Positions 34,969 to 42,320 of a DNA stretch of 64,000 bases are shown here, one piece after another. The DNA lies in contig NZ_CP050296.1 in assembly GCF_014189455.1 (NCBI RefSeq), forward strand, positions 6,134,001 through 6,198,000, read 5' to 3'. Numbering within the stretch: the stretch's first letter is position 1; every line of letters starts with the position of its first letter. The notes beneath the pieces were generated by a model. The model worked only from the letters and a program-made list of their open reading frames with translations. It did not search any database and was not told where the DNA came from. Origin of the DNA: Mesorhizobium huakuii (GTDB taxonomy: Bacteria; Pseudomonadota; Alphaproteobacteria; Rhizobiales; Rhizobiaceae). The translations under genes and the position numbers were made by a program.

Positions 34969-35613
34969 TCACCAGTTATCCCGGGGATCATCCAACGGTA
35001 GAGGGTCGCCGGCACTTTCATCTTGCCAACCTTGCGGCTCTTCGGCAGCGGGCTCTGGCAGCTGGCGCCTGGCTGCTATGCGATCGGAGAGGCGTACAGC
35101 AGGGTCGGCAGGCGCCGGGCCTTGCGCCGCGGCATCGGGCTTGGCGAAGTCCTTCAGCATCTCATTCAGCGCCAGTGCGGCCTCGCGAACGGTTGCTTCG
35201 CCGGCGGCTTTGGCCTCGACCTGCTGGCGCTGTGCTTCCGCAACCTTGGCCCGGTCGGCGGCGGCCAGCTCGGCCGCGCGTCGCTCGCGGCCCCGATCGA
35301 GCGCCTCACGGAAGTCTGCATAGGCCAACCGCCACCGAGAGACCGTGCGGATAGTGCATCCCAGCTCGGCAGCGATCTCGGCCAATGTAGCGCCGCGCTC
35401 GGCGAGGTTCGCGGCCTCTGGGCGGTAGGTCGGCTGCCGGCCTTGGTTACCGGGGGCGAAATAACCTTTACCAGTGTTGTTGATGGGCTTCGCGCGCGTG
35501 GGCGCGCGAGCGCGCCCGCCTTTTGGGTGTGCTTTAATCCTATAGACTTTACGGTCCGCTGGCTGGCCTCGCGGTGCCGCTGTCGGTGGCTTGTCGCGCG
35601 TGGCCATTTTCAC
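34969..35613 (-). CDS. HTH protein resembling phage terminase small subunit
   Basis: A 214-residue protein. After a basic, disordered N-terminus (KAHPKGGRARAPTRAKPINN) comes a helix-turn-helix, YRPEAANLAERGATLAEIAA then ELGCTIRTVSRWRLAYADFR, of the type found in small terminase subunits and similar phage DNA-recognition proteins. A long charged alpha-helix follows (RGRERRAAELAAADRAKVAE), then an acidic proline-rich tail. Satellites often encode a small terminase that redirects helper packaging, so this is a functional candidate. A plain transcriptional regulator is the alternative. Its start overlaps the preceding gene (ATGA, 35610-35613). Confidence 0.6.
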   Translation of the reverse strand: MKMATRDKPPTAAPRGQPADRKVYRIKAHPKGGRARAPTRAKPINNTGKGYFAPGNQGRQPTYRPEAANLAERGATLAEIAAELGCTIRTVSRWRLAYADFREALDRGRERRAAELAAADRAKVAEAQRQQVEAKAAGEATVREAALALNEMLKDFAKPDAAAQGPAPADPAVRLSDRIAARRQLPEPAAEEPQGWQDESAGDPLPLDDPRDNW

Positions 35614-35828
35614 CGGCCGGTGGGCTTGGCCGGGGTAGCCGGCGCGCCCTGGAGCCGCCGTTCCACGTCCTTGAGTAACAGCCGAAGCTTCAGATCCATC
35701 TCCGCCATGTGCGCACTTTCGTCGGGCTTGGCCGGGGCCGCCGTTGCGTTCCGAAGCTGCTGCTCTAAATCGCGAAGCAGCAACTCCAGCGGGCTGGCAT
35801 CGTCGTCGCCAGGAGGGGACGTAGCCAT
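35610..35828 (-). CDS. Small hypothetical element protein with internal repeat
   Basis: A 72-residue protein from ATG 35828. Two related halves are visible: LELLLRDLEQQLRNATAAPA and LRLLLKDVERRLQGAPATPA, each ending in a proline/alanine linker with AKP. It is probably a helical oligomerising protein. It sits 5 bases after the preceding stop and overlaps the HTH gene start. The open frame extends to 35900, but the shorter start fits the operon spacing. Confidence 0.55.
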   Translation of the reverse strand: MATSPPGDDDASPLELLLRDLEQQLRNATAAPAKPDESAHMAEMDLKLRLLLKDVERRLQGAPATPAKPTGR

Positions 35829-35832
35829 CCTT

Positions 35833-36108
35833 TCACTCTGCCCGCGGCTGTGGACCGACCGTGTCGGCGCGATACGGCTCAGGGCGACGTGGCTCAGCAT
35901 GACCCAGCGCTCGGAGCCGCTTCGGCACCTTTGGCGCGGGCTCTGGCTTGCGAACCTTGGCGTTTAGGAGGGCTAGCATATGTTTCAGGTAGGTGACGCA
36001 ATCCATATCGTTCAGTCCTGTTTTCGAGCTGTCATCGGCCGTTCGGTTTCGCCGGGGGACTGCCTTGTTTTTCGCAACCGTCAGGTTGTATTGCCGTGGT
36101 GTAGCCAT
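35833..36108 (-). CDS. Small basic hypothetical element protein
   Basis: A 91-residue basic protein (MATPRQYNLTVAKNKAVPRR start; MDCVTYLKHMLALLNAKVRK middle). It is the first gene after the iteron-like array (36127-36245), reading away from the RepA-like gene in the same direction. No family recognised. The basic content suggests nucleic-acid binding. Confidence 0.55.
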   Translation of the reverse strand: MATPRQYNLTVAKNKAVPRRNRTADDSSKTGLNDMDCVTYLKHMLALLNAKVRKPEPAPKVPKRLRALGHAEPRRPEPYRADTVGPQPRAE

Positions 36109-36126
36109 CGACGGCGTGCGATTGGT

Positions 36127-36245
36127 GCGCTATGGAAAAAATGGCAATGCGCGCCTGCTGCGCCATTGCTTTTTACTAGCGCCAATCGGTCAATAGAGCA
36201 GACGACTTTGCGCTATTGATGCGCGATTGAAAAATTCAATAGCGC
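36127..36245. repeat. Iteron-like array, candidate replication origin
   Basis: Five copies of GCGCTATTGA or its complement occur within 119 bp with at most one mismatch: 36127-36136 (+), 36190-36199 (-), 36210-36219 (+), 36221-36230 (+) and 36236-36245 (-). Weaker copies lie at 36143 and 36160. Copies at 36208-36219 and 36236-36247 form a perfect 12-bp inverted repeat. The array fills the spacer directly after the RepA-like ATPase gene, with prim-pol adjacent, as expected for an element replication origin or a strong operator region. Confidence 0.6.
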
Positions 36246-36262
36246 AACACCTTGGGTTGCAA

Positions 36263-37564
36263 TCACGCATTTTCAGGCTCCGCCAAAACACGGCTGACAA
36301 ACAGCCCTTTCAAGGTCTTTCGCGTCACGGGGCTCTTGTAATCCTCGACGCGCACGACGCCATCCTTTATCCACTTGCCGACGATCTGGCGCGCGTCGGA
36401 AGCCGATTTGTTCTGCACATGCATTCCGAACGCGACCGATACGCAGCGATCGGTAGCCCGCGATGCGTCGGTGTAGCGCTCGCCGTTCTCGAGGCCGTCG
36501 CGTATTTCCATCAAAATGCGGTGGCAGGTGACGCCATCCATGCCGGCCATTAGGTCCGGCGGCGTCCACGGCACTATAGCCTGCACATCGTCGCCGTTGG
36601 GGTATTCGTGCGTTCCGTTGCCGATGTTCTGGCTGATCAGCTTGAACCACTGCGCACTCCGCCCTTGCCTGGCGATGTTGACCTTCGCCGGGTCGACACG
36701 GACATACTGCTTGCGATCATCTTCGGGGATGTGGAACGCTTTCGCTTCCTCTGCTGACATATGCGTCATCGTGTAGCCAAGTCGGATCGCATCCTTAAGC
36801 GCTGAAGCGCCCCGCCCCCGGTTGGCGTTGCCGGGGTCTGGCGTCCCCTTGGCCATATGATGAGGCAAGTCGATCGCGATATTGAGACGCGAGGCCATGT
36901 CGGTCAGAGTCTGAACGACGGCGTCCATGTGGTCGTTGCTGTTCTCTTCGACGCCGTGGATTTTCTTCAGCGGGTCGAGGATGACCAGATCGATTCTGTA
37001 TTTGGTGACCAACTGCTCCACCGTCGGGGCCAGGTTCGAAAGCGCCGGCTGCCTCGTACCGGGGTCGATGACCATAAGCTTGCCTGCGGACAGACCAGGC
37101 GTCGCCAGATGCAGGCGGTCCCCAATCTCTTCGTCCGTTATCTTGTGGTGCATCCTGGCTGCCGCGACGCGTCGCTTCAGCTCGTCCGCGTCATCTTCGA
37201 AACACATCAGCAGCACGTTGCAGCGCTTGTGGACACGCTCTTCGGTCAATCGCCGCCCGCTCGCCAGTGCAAGCGCCTGCGCGATCCGGAGCGTTGTCTT
37301 GCCGGTGGCGCCGTCGGCGAACAAAGAGCTGACGAAAGTGCGCGCGAAGACGTTGCCGAGGAGAAACTCGCGCGGCGGTATCTTGGTCGCGTCGATGCCA
37401 GCAGCGCTCCACACCTCGATATCCAGAGCCTTCGGCGGCTCGGGCGGCGCCGCCTGCTGCTTCTGACCGCCGTCAAGCTTGTTTGACATCAACTGCCTAA
37501 GCAGTTCCATCGCGGCGCCCTTGACCTCTTGGTCTGGCTGCACCGCTCCCTTAGCGATTATCAT
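36263..37564 (-). CDS. RepA-like AAA/RecA-fold ATPase (replicative helicase type)
   Basis: A 433-residue ATPase of the plasmid RepA/phage helicase-loader group (AAA_25 type). The Walker A is FADGATGKTTLRIAQALALA and the Walker B region is RIDLVILDPLKKIHG. The downstream LPHHMAKGTP segment and the GRGASALKDAIRLGYTM motif are typical of RSF1010 RepA-like hexameric helicases. The C-terminal part contains a winged-helix-like stretch (ARQIVGKWIKDGVVRVEDY). ATG 37564 is preceded by AGAGAG; a TTG at 37573 is possible. It overlaps the prim-pol end and is followed by the iteron-like array. Confidence 0.85.
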   Translation of the reverse strand: MIIAKGAVQPDQEVKGAAMELLRQLMSNKLDGGQKQQAAPPEPPKALDIEVWSAAGIDATKIPPREFLLGNVFARTFVSSLFADGATGKTTLRIAQALALASGRRLTEERVHKRCNVLLMCFEDDADELKRRVAAARMHHKITDEEIGDRLHLATPGLSAGKLMVIDPGTRQPALSNLAPTVEQLVTKYRIDLVILDPLKKIHGVEENSNDHMDAVVQTLTDMASRLNIAIDLPHHMAKGTPDPGNANRGRGASALKDAIRLGYTMTHMSAEEAKAFHIPEDDRKQYVRVDPAKVNIARQGRSAQWFKLISQNIGNGTHEYPNGDDVQAIVPWTPPDLMAGMDGVTCHRILMEIRDGLENGERYTDASRATDRCVSVAFGMHVQNKSASDARQIVGKWIKDGVVRVEDYKSPVTRKTLKGLFVSRVLAEPENA

Positions 37565-38729
37565 CACGCCCAACTCTCTTTCTGGCTACTTCCGTGACCA
37601 GCTCCACCAAAGTGCCAGCCAAGAGATCGACAACATCGATTTGCCGGGCTCCGATCAGCTTCTGCAGTTTCTCCGCGAGGGCGCTGGCATCGCCCGGCTG
37701 CAGGCTCGCCGGTAGATGCAGCGTGTTTTCCTGCCAGTCGACAATGGCCGGCGCACCGTTGGACGCCACGGTAAGGCAGCAGGATGCCCCGCTGCGGCTG
37801 CTTTTGCGTAACCACGGCACCGGGCTGATCGGCGTGCGGATGCCGCCGCCTATCTCGCCGCTCTCGGCCATCTCGTATAGACGCGCCAGCGTGTGGCCAT
37901 CGATGTCCATGTCGTGCGTCAGGTCGTAGACCCGGACCATCTGTCCGGACAGGCTGCCACCACCAGCACCACCAGGTGCCTCGCGCCAGCCGAGATCCTT
38001 GAATGCGGCTTCCGACACGTCTTGCGCCTTGAACAGGTCGGCTTTCGACAGTAGCGGCAGTTCGGCGCGGGGTGCCGTCAGCGGCGAGTAGTCCTCAACC
38101 CAGCGGTAGGACTTCAGGACTTTACCCGTCGCCGTCTCGACCGTGTGTGCACCGAAAGCGCCGAAGTACCTTTTCGGCTGCCTGTACGTGCCGTCTTCGC
38201 GCCATCTGTACTCGCCGCCGCCGCCAAATATTTCAACCTGGTGCGTGTCGACGCCAGGGTCATCCGGATCATCGCCAGGGGCTATCCACCGCCTGTTCGG
38301 CAGTCGGTAGATATCATCTGCGTCTTCGCCGACGCGGAAGAACCACGCTTCCTTAAGCCCGGATCCAAGGCGCACCGGAGCATCGTATAAAGCCGGTACC
38401 GCTTCCAGCACCGGCCGCGCTACGTTCTCGATGTCGGGATGGTCGGTATCAAAGTCGAGCACACCAATGCCGTCCAGCCGCAGCGCGACCGACCGGGGCG
38501 GCATCCACCAACCTTGCTCATAGCGCTCGGTCTTTCTGTTCCAGCGCTTCGCCGGCCCACCCTTGTCGACGATGAATTGCGGCTTGCGAAGCATACCCCG
38601 CAGCGTTCTGTCGGTTGGGGTCTTGGCCGGCCAGCCGGGCGTCGAACACACTTTGTCGACCCCGAAAAACGGCGTGAAGTCGTTGCGCAGACACTGGCCC
38701 GCTGTCTCAAGGAGTTCTTCGTCGGTCAT
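37551..38729 (-). CDS. Prim-pol type DNA primase/polymerase
   Basis: A 392-residue bifunctional primase-polymerase. Prim-pol signatures are seen: the catalytic DxD in GIGVLDFDTDHPDI, the GSGLKEAWFF segment with its glycine-rich turn, and DTHQVEIFGGGGEYR, which supplies the third acidic residue and the nucleotide-binding patch. The C-terminal half is helical and may contact the helicase. It overlaps the genes before (ATGA at 38726-38729) and after it, forming a replication cassette with the RepA-like ATPase. Confidence 0.82.
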   Translation of the reverse strand: MTDEELLETAGQCLRNDFTPFFGVDKVCSTPGWPAKTPTDRTLRGMLRKPQFIVDKGGPAKRWNRKTERYEQGWWMPPRSVALRLDGIGVLDFDTDHPDIENVARPVLEAVPALYDAPVRLGSGLKEAWFFRVGEDADDIYRLPNRRWIAPGDDPDDPGVDTHQVEIFGGGGEYRWREDGTYRQPKRYFGAFGAHTVETATGKVLKSYRWVEDYSPLTAPRAELPLLSKADLFKAQDVSEAAFKDLGWREAPGGAGGGSLSGQMVRVYDLTHDMDIDGHTLARLYEMAESGEIGGGIRTPISPVPWLRKSSRSGASCCLTVASNGAPAIVDWQENTLHLPASLQPGDASALAEKLQKLIGARQIDVVDLLAGTLVELVTEVARKRVGRDDNR

Positions 38730-39244
38730 TGGATGCCCCCTTGCGGCTTCTCGCAGATCAGGAGGACCTGACGCCCCGGCGCTAGCGCTTTGATTGTTTC
38801 GACCCACTGGGCTTCCTGCTTCGGTCCGGTGTCGACCAGAAACACATGTTCGCCTCTGGCCGCGGCGATTGCGGCGACAACATAAAGTTCGGGAGCTTGG
38901 GAAGATTGAACGACAATATTAGCGGCCATTTTCAAGGCCCGCCGCAGCGATGCTCGGTGGAAGGCACCGGGGCCAGATGCTCCAGAGGCGAGGTCTTCAG
39001 CCAGCGCGATGACAGGCCTGCCTGTGGGCAGCCTGAACGGCTGTCCCCATGGCGGCAGCATTGCCAACACGACACCGTGGTCGCGCACGGCGGTCAGGAT
39101 CGCACCGAAGCGGGTGTCGGCGCCTTGCGTGGCGATGCCTGCGGTCAGCCCTTGGTGAAAGGCGGCAGTGCCGTCATGAGCGAAGATGAATACGCCGCGC
39201 GGCGCCTTGTTATTTTTTGCGGGATTTGATCGGACGTTCAACAT
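38726..39244 (-). CDS. Hypothetical protein of the replication cassette
   Basis: A 172-residue protein with the segments GVFIFAHDGTAAFHQGLTAG, RPVIALAEDLASGASGPGAF and ANIVVQSSQAPELYVVAAIA. The alternating beta-alpha pattern hints at a Rossmann-like or Toprim-like fold, but the acidic residues of Toprim (E...DxD) are not found. Its stop overlaps the prim-pol start, so it is part of the replication operon. Function unknown. Confidence 0.6.
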   Translation of the reverse strand: MLNVRSNPAKNNKAPRGVFIFAHDGTAAFHQGLTAGIATQGADTRFGAILTAVRDHGVVLAMLPPWGQPFRLPTGRPVIALAEDLASGASGPGAFHRASLRRALKMAANIVVQSSQAPELYVVAAIAAARGEHVFLVDTGPKQEAQWVETIKALAPGRQVLLICEKPQGGIQ

Positions 39245-39386
39245 TGGTCGGACTGCCTCTGATGCAGGCCGGACGCGGAGATTGACAAAGCGGGTCTAGG
39301 CTTTTATTCCTAGGACGTTCTTCAGTGCCCTCGGTGCTCCCTAAGTCCCCGCCGGTCGTCCTCTCAGCGATCGGCGTTTTTCTTTG

Positions 39387-39581
39387 TCATGCCGCGAAAG
39401 CGTCGCGCGCTTCGATGCGCGCTTGCTGCCAAGCCGCTATATCCCGCTCCAGCCACCCGACTGATTTGGCCGACAGTTTGACCTGTTTCGGGAACGTTCC
39501 TTCTTTGATGCGCGCGTAGATCGTAGAGCGTGGCAGCCCCGTAACCCGTTCAACTTCATGTCGCCTGAGAATTGTCTGCAT
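39387..39581 (-). CDS. AlpA-family DNA-binding regulator
   Basis: A 64-residue winged-helix protein: MQTILRRHEVERVTGLPRST then IYARIKEGTFPKQVKLSAKS, ending GWLERDIAAWQQARIEAR. This is the AlpA/excisionase-like pattern. P4-type satellites and CP4-57 use AlpA to switch on integrase or excision genes. GATGAGG precedes ATG 39581. It is transcribed divergently from the zinc-ribbon gene across a 104-bp spacer that has repeated sites. It is a likely master regulator of the element. Confidence 0.88.
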   Translation of the reverse strand: MQTILRRHEVERVTGLPRSTIYARIKEGTFPKQVKLSAKSVGWLERDIAAWQQARIEARDAFAA

Positions 39582-39653
39582 GGCCTCATCTCTTTCGTGG
39601 TTTGCCTTGGCCTTGACTAGACACGTAACGCAGGGTAATTGCACGGCTGTTAT

Positions 39654-39673
39654 CGTTAAAATTGCCGTTAAAA
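39654..39673. promoter_or_regulatory. Candidate operator in the AlpA divergent spacer
   Basis: CGTTAAAA occurs twice, at 39654-39661 and 39666-39673, 12 bp apart on the same face of the helix, in the spacer between alpA-like (leftward) and the 39686 gene (rightward). It is an AT-rich tract in GC-rich surroundings and likely covers one or both promoters. Confidence 0.4.
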
Positions 39674-39685
39674 CGAAGCTTCGAT

Positions 39686-40447
39686 ATGACAGCGAAACAG
39701 GCAACAGTCCGCACCGTCCAGCTCTGGCGTGACACGGCCGGGTACGAGATCAAGGATTACGGCCATCCGCCATCCGACATGGCCTCTCTAGGCCCTTCCG
39801 GCAGGTGCATCGAAGGCAGGTCAGCGAAGGTGGTTCCAGTCGTCTATGGCATCGCGCCTGGTAAGACCGGAGAAGCGTGGAGAAGGGCGTCGCGCAAGCT
39901 TCGCCGCGTTAAATCCCTTGATGATCTATGCCGCTTCATGACGGAGTTCGGGCCGATCGACCAAGCGGCAGGTATGTTGCCAATTGGCGCTTTCTTCAAT
40001 CCCTCCTGTGGCAGCGACCACGCAGGCCACGTCGAGCTACCCCACGCGCAATCACTCCCCCAGGTCTTTGCAGATGGCTACATTCGTGACATCGCTGCGC
40101 TCGTGGACTACAGCGCGAGCGACGACAGCGAGGGGTTTTTGTCGGCGATAAGCGGCACGCTGGCAACTCGCGCTGTCTTGCGGCCAATGTCGGGAGCGCT
40201 TTGGGTCACCGAACTGCCGTCCATCCTCGCTCTTCTAAAGTATGACATGTGGTGCAGTTTCGGCGAAGGCCGGTCTGTACCTTCTGCACGGCGCTTATGC
40301 GCTAATTGTGGGACAACAATGCATGTCGGTGACGCGCGAAAGCGCGGCGGGAAGCCCGTTACCGCCCGCTTCTGCAGCAACAAGTGTCGCGTCGGATCCC
40401 ACCTACGCCAGAAGCGCATCGAGGCGCGCCGTCTCGCCGGATTCTGA
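39686..40447 (+). CDS. Hypothetical protein with C-terminal zinc ribbon
   Basis: A 253-residue protein. The C-terminus carries LCANCGTTMHVG, then ARFCSNKCRVGSHLRQK, a CxxC...CxxxC zinc-binding module followed by a basic tail that suits DNA or RNA binding. The N-terminal two-thirds is of mixed fold without a recognised domain. The ATG at 39686 follows an AT-rich spacer. It is the only rightward gene near the right end of the element and converges with the integrase gene. Similar zinc-ribbon proteins occur next to integrases in alphaproteobacterial elements, role unknown. Confidence 0.6.
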   Translation: MTAKQATVRTVQLWRDTAGYEIKDYGHPPSDMASLGPSGRCIEGRSAKVVPVVYGIAPGKTGEAWRRASRKLRRVKSLDDLCRFMTEFGPIDQAAGMLPIGAFFNPSCGSDHAGHVELPHAQSLPQVFADGYIRDIAALVDYSASDDSEGFLSAISGTLATRAVLRPMSGALWVTELPSILALLKYDMWCSFGEGRSVPSARRLCANCGTTMHVGDARKRGGKPVTARFCSNKCRVGSHLRQKRIEARRLAGF

Positions 40448-40461
40448 CCTTCTGCCGTCTC

Positions 40462-41694
40462 TCAAGCCCGCGCCTTGATAGGCGTAACGTTGCCCGACGC
40501 CGCCGACTTCACCGTGCTGCAGAAAGCGGCCCAGTCGGCCATAAGCCGGCGGCGCTTCTCCATCATGTCGCCGCGGCGATAGGCAGCTTCGGTCTTGTCG
40601 CTGACAGTGTGCGCCAGCGCCATTTCAAGCAGTTCGTTCGGGTATGCCGTCTGCTCGGCGGCCCAGTCGCGGAACGTGCTGCGGAAGCCGTGCGCGGTCA
40701 GGTCAGCGCGTTCCATCCGGCGGAGCGTCATCAGCAACGCCATGTTCGAAAGCGGCTTGCCGCCCTTCTCGCCGATGAACACGGAATCGTTCCCCTTCTC
40801 GCGAGGCAGGCTCTCGAGGATTTCGAGAGCGCGATCGGACAGCGGAACGCGGTGTTCCTTGCCGGCCTTCATGCGGTCGCCGGGGATGGTCCACAGCGCG
40901 TTCTCGGTGTCGATCTCACTCCAGCGAGCGCCGACGACTTCGCCGGTTCGAGTGGCCGTCAAGATGGCGAACTCAAGCGCCTTGGGGCTGACGCCTTCCA
41001 TCGGCCGCAATGTGTTCACGAACTCGCCGATCTCTGGATAGGGCAGCGCGGCGTGATGCTTCACCTTGGCAACCTTGCTGCGGGCCGGCAGCAACTTGTC
41101 GAGATGGCCCCGCCACCGGGCCGGGTTCTCGCCCTGGCGGTAGCCGCGCGCCGTCGCCCAATCGAGAATGCTCTCGATGCGTCCCCTCACCCGCGTTGCG
41201 GTCTCAGGCTTTGTGGTCCAGATGGCCTCCAGCGCCTTCAACACCAGCGCCGTGTCGACGCGCGAGACTGCGAAACTCCCGAACTGAGGATAAGCGTAGG
41301 CCTCCAGCGTGGCCTTCCACTGAGCAGCATGCTTGATGTTTTTCCACCCCGAGCGATGCGCCTTGATATAGGCCTCGGCCGATTCCTTAAAGGTCAGCAC
41401 GGTTGCCGACGCCGCCAGCTTCTCCAGTCGCTCAGCCTTGCGCTGCTCGATCGGGTCGTCGGCATCGAGGAGCTTTAGCCGCGCCTCCCCTGCCCGTTCC
41501 CGCGCCAGCTTCAACGTCACGGTGTTGACAGAGCCCAGGCCCATCTTGCGCGGCCGGCCGGCGAGCATATAGCGGAAGATCCAGCTCTTGGCGCCGCCGG
41601 AGGAAACCTGGAGGTAAAGGCCCATGCCGTCGGCATAAAGGCCGGGCTTGGTCTTTGCGTTTACGGCGGCGACGGACAGGCGGTTGATTTGCAT
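40462..41694 (-). CDS. int: P4-type tyrosine integrase
   Basis: A 410-residue tyrosine recombinase with an N-terminal DUF4102 arm-binding domain (KTKPGLYADGMGLYLQVSSG; GLGSVNTVTLKLARERAGEA), a core-binding domain and a catalytic domain. The catalytic set is intact: R249 (TATRTGEVVGARW), H335 and R338 (HGFRSTFRDW), H362 and the nucleophile Y372 (HTVSDKTEAAYRRGD). ATG 41694 has GGGAGAG upstream; the open frame extends to 41727 without support. This family commonly targets tRNA 3' ends, matching the duplicated tRNA-Ser tail 154 bp beyond its start. An operator-like repeat overlaps its upstream region. Confidence 0.96.
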   Translation of the reverse strand: MQINRLSVAAVNAKTKPGLYADGMGLYLQVSSGGAKSWIFRYMLAGRPRKMGLGSVNTVTLKLARERAGEARLKLLDADDPIEQRKAERLEKLAASATVLTFKESAEAYIKAHRSGWKNIKHAAQWKATLEAYAYPQFGSFAVSRVDTALVLKALEAIWTTKPETATRVRGRIESILDWATARGYRQGENPARWRGHLDKLLPARSKVAKVKHHAALPYPEIGEFVNTLRPMEGVSPKALEFAILTATRTGEVVGARWSEIDTENALWTIPGDRMKAGKEHRVPLSDRALEILESLPREKGNDSVFIGEKGGKPLSNMALLMTLRRMERADLTAHGFRSTFRDWAAEQTAYPNELLEMALAHTVSDKTEAAYRRGDMMEKRRRLMADWAAFCSTVKSAASGNVTPIKARA

Positions 41695-41708
41695 TCGAAC
41701 TCTCCCTG

Positions 41709-41727
41709 CGAACAAGTCTACGTACAA
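41709..41727. promoter_or_regulatory. Candidate operator upstream of integrase
   Basis: On the minus strand TTGTACG-TAGAC-TTGTTCG lies 15-33 bp upstream of the integrase ATG. It matches the 34849-34867 site in 13 of 14 half-site bases with the same 5-base spacer. A protein bound here would block or position polymerase at the integrase promoter. Confidence 0.55.
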
Positions 41728-41847
41728 CTTGATCCGGGACTTTGCAAGACACCCTTAGACGCTATGAGCGCTCAAATGCATACTTTGCAAGGGTTTTGGC
41801 CGGGGTATGGGAAGCTCTCGGAACGCCTTGGATTAGGCGGAGACGGA

Positions 41848-41861
41848 CACTCCCTCCGCCA
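41848..41861 (+). other. attR: right attachment core
   Basis: CACTCCCTCCGCCA, identical to the last 14 bases of tRNA-Ser at 23310-23323. It defines the right edge of the element next to the integrase. Confidence 0.85.
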
Positions 41862-41886
41862 GATATTTGGCTATGACTTGAATACG

Positions 41887-42121
41887 CTAATCAATTTGCG
41901 TGACGTTCATCGAGAAGCCCTCCCGAACCGGCATCATGTGCGATCCCGTCTGGTGGACAGTGGTGGCAAGGGCATAGGCCAGGGTCTTGGCTCGTCCATC
42001 CCCATGGGTCAGGAAACCGTCAAGAATGCCCTTGATGCCGGCGACTTGGGCCGGTGAAAGGCTGGTGCCGAACACGCCCGAGTGCGAGAGCGAAGAGCGG
42101 CATAAAGGCGCTGCGGTCCAT
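41887..42121 (-). pseudogene. Relic of a GH19/chitinase-like phage lysin
   Basis: ATG 42121 opens MDRSAF. A second frame reads LYAALRSRT. A third frame gives SGVFGTSLSPAQVAGIKGIL and LAYALATTVHQTGSHMMPVR, ending in EGF. The order MDRSAF-ALR-SGVFG-LSxAQV-LAYxLAT-HxT matches the N-terminal half of GH19-like lysins and chitinases found near phage lysis genes. Two frameshifts and loss of the C-terminal half make this a true relic. It lies 26 bases outside attR, so an earlier phage-related insertion may have used the same site. The remainder up to 42320 shows no gene. Confidence 0.55.
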
Positions 42122-42320
42122 GGCTGATCCTTGCGGGGTTTACGAACCGGAGCAGGATGGGACCACGAAAAGCGAAAACAGTAGCCGTTTGATTTTTGGA
42201 ACCGAACAAAGGTTGCGGGAACATCTTGGCTGCGGTTATAGATCCCCACTGGGAGCATATATGCCGCTGAAGCGGCGCCAATATTGCTTATAATTCAGTT
42301 GTAGGTTGCGGGGGGCGACG

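Larger units (their letters stand above)
23310..41861. mobile_element. 18.5-kb tRNA-Ser integrative element, satellite-like
   Basis: The element is bounded by 14-bp direct repeats at the tRNA-Ser 3' end and beyond the integrase. It carries a P4-type integrase, AlpA-like regulator, prim-pol, RepA-like ATPase, an iteron-like array, a gene with a terminase-small-subunit-like HTH and several small genes in one leftward operon. Cargo includes a MucR-like regulator, a lone LigD ligase and an unknown two-gene module. I find no capsid, portal, large terminase, tail, relaxase or type IV secretion gene. A phage satellite or a reduced integrative element fits best; a heavily deleted prophage is the main alternative. 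An IS630 element has inserted into it. Confidence 0.8.

Noticed and set aside
34713..35021. A 102-codon minus-strand open frame between the HTH gene and the 63-residue gene
   Set aside because: It overlaps the HTH gene end and the next gene out of frame, has poor codon use, and covers the candidate operator.
38726..39244. Toprim primase domain
   Set aside because: The needed E and DxD acidic motifs could not be found, so it is left as hypothetical despite its place in the replication cassette.
20849..42300. CRISPR array
   Set aside because: No regularly spaced direct repeats of 23-50 bases were seen anywhere; the repeats present are dispersed relics, iterons or inverted repeats.
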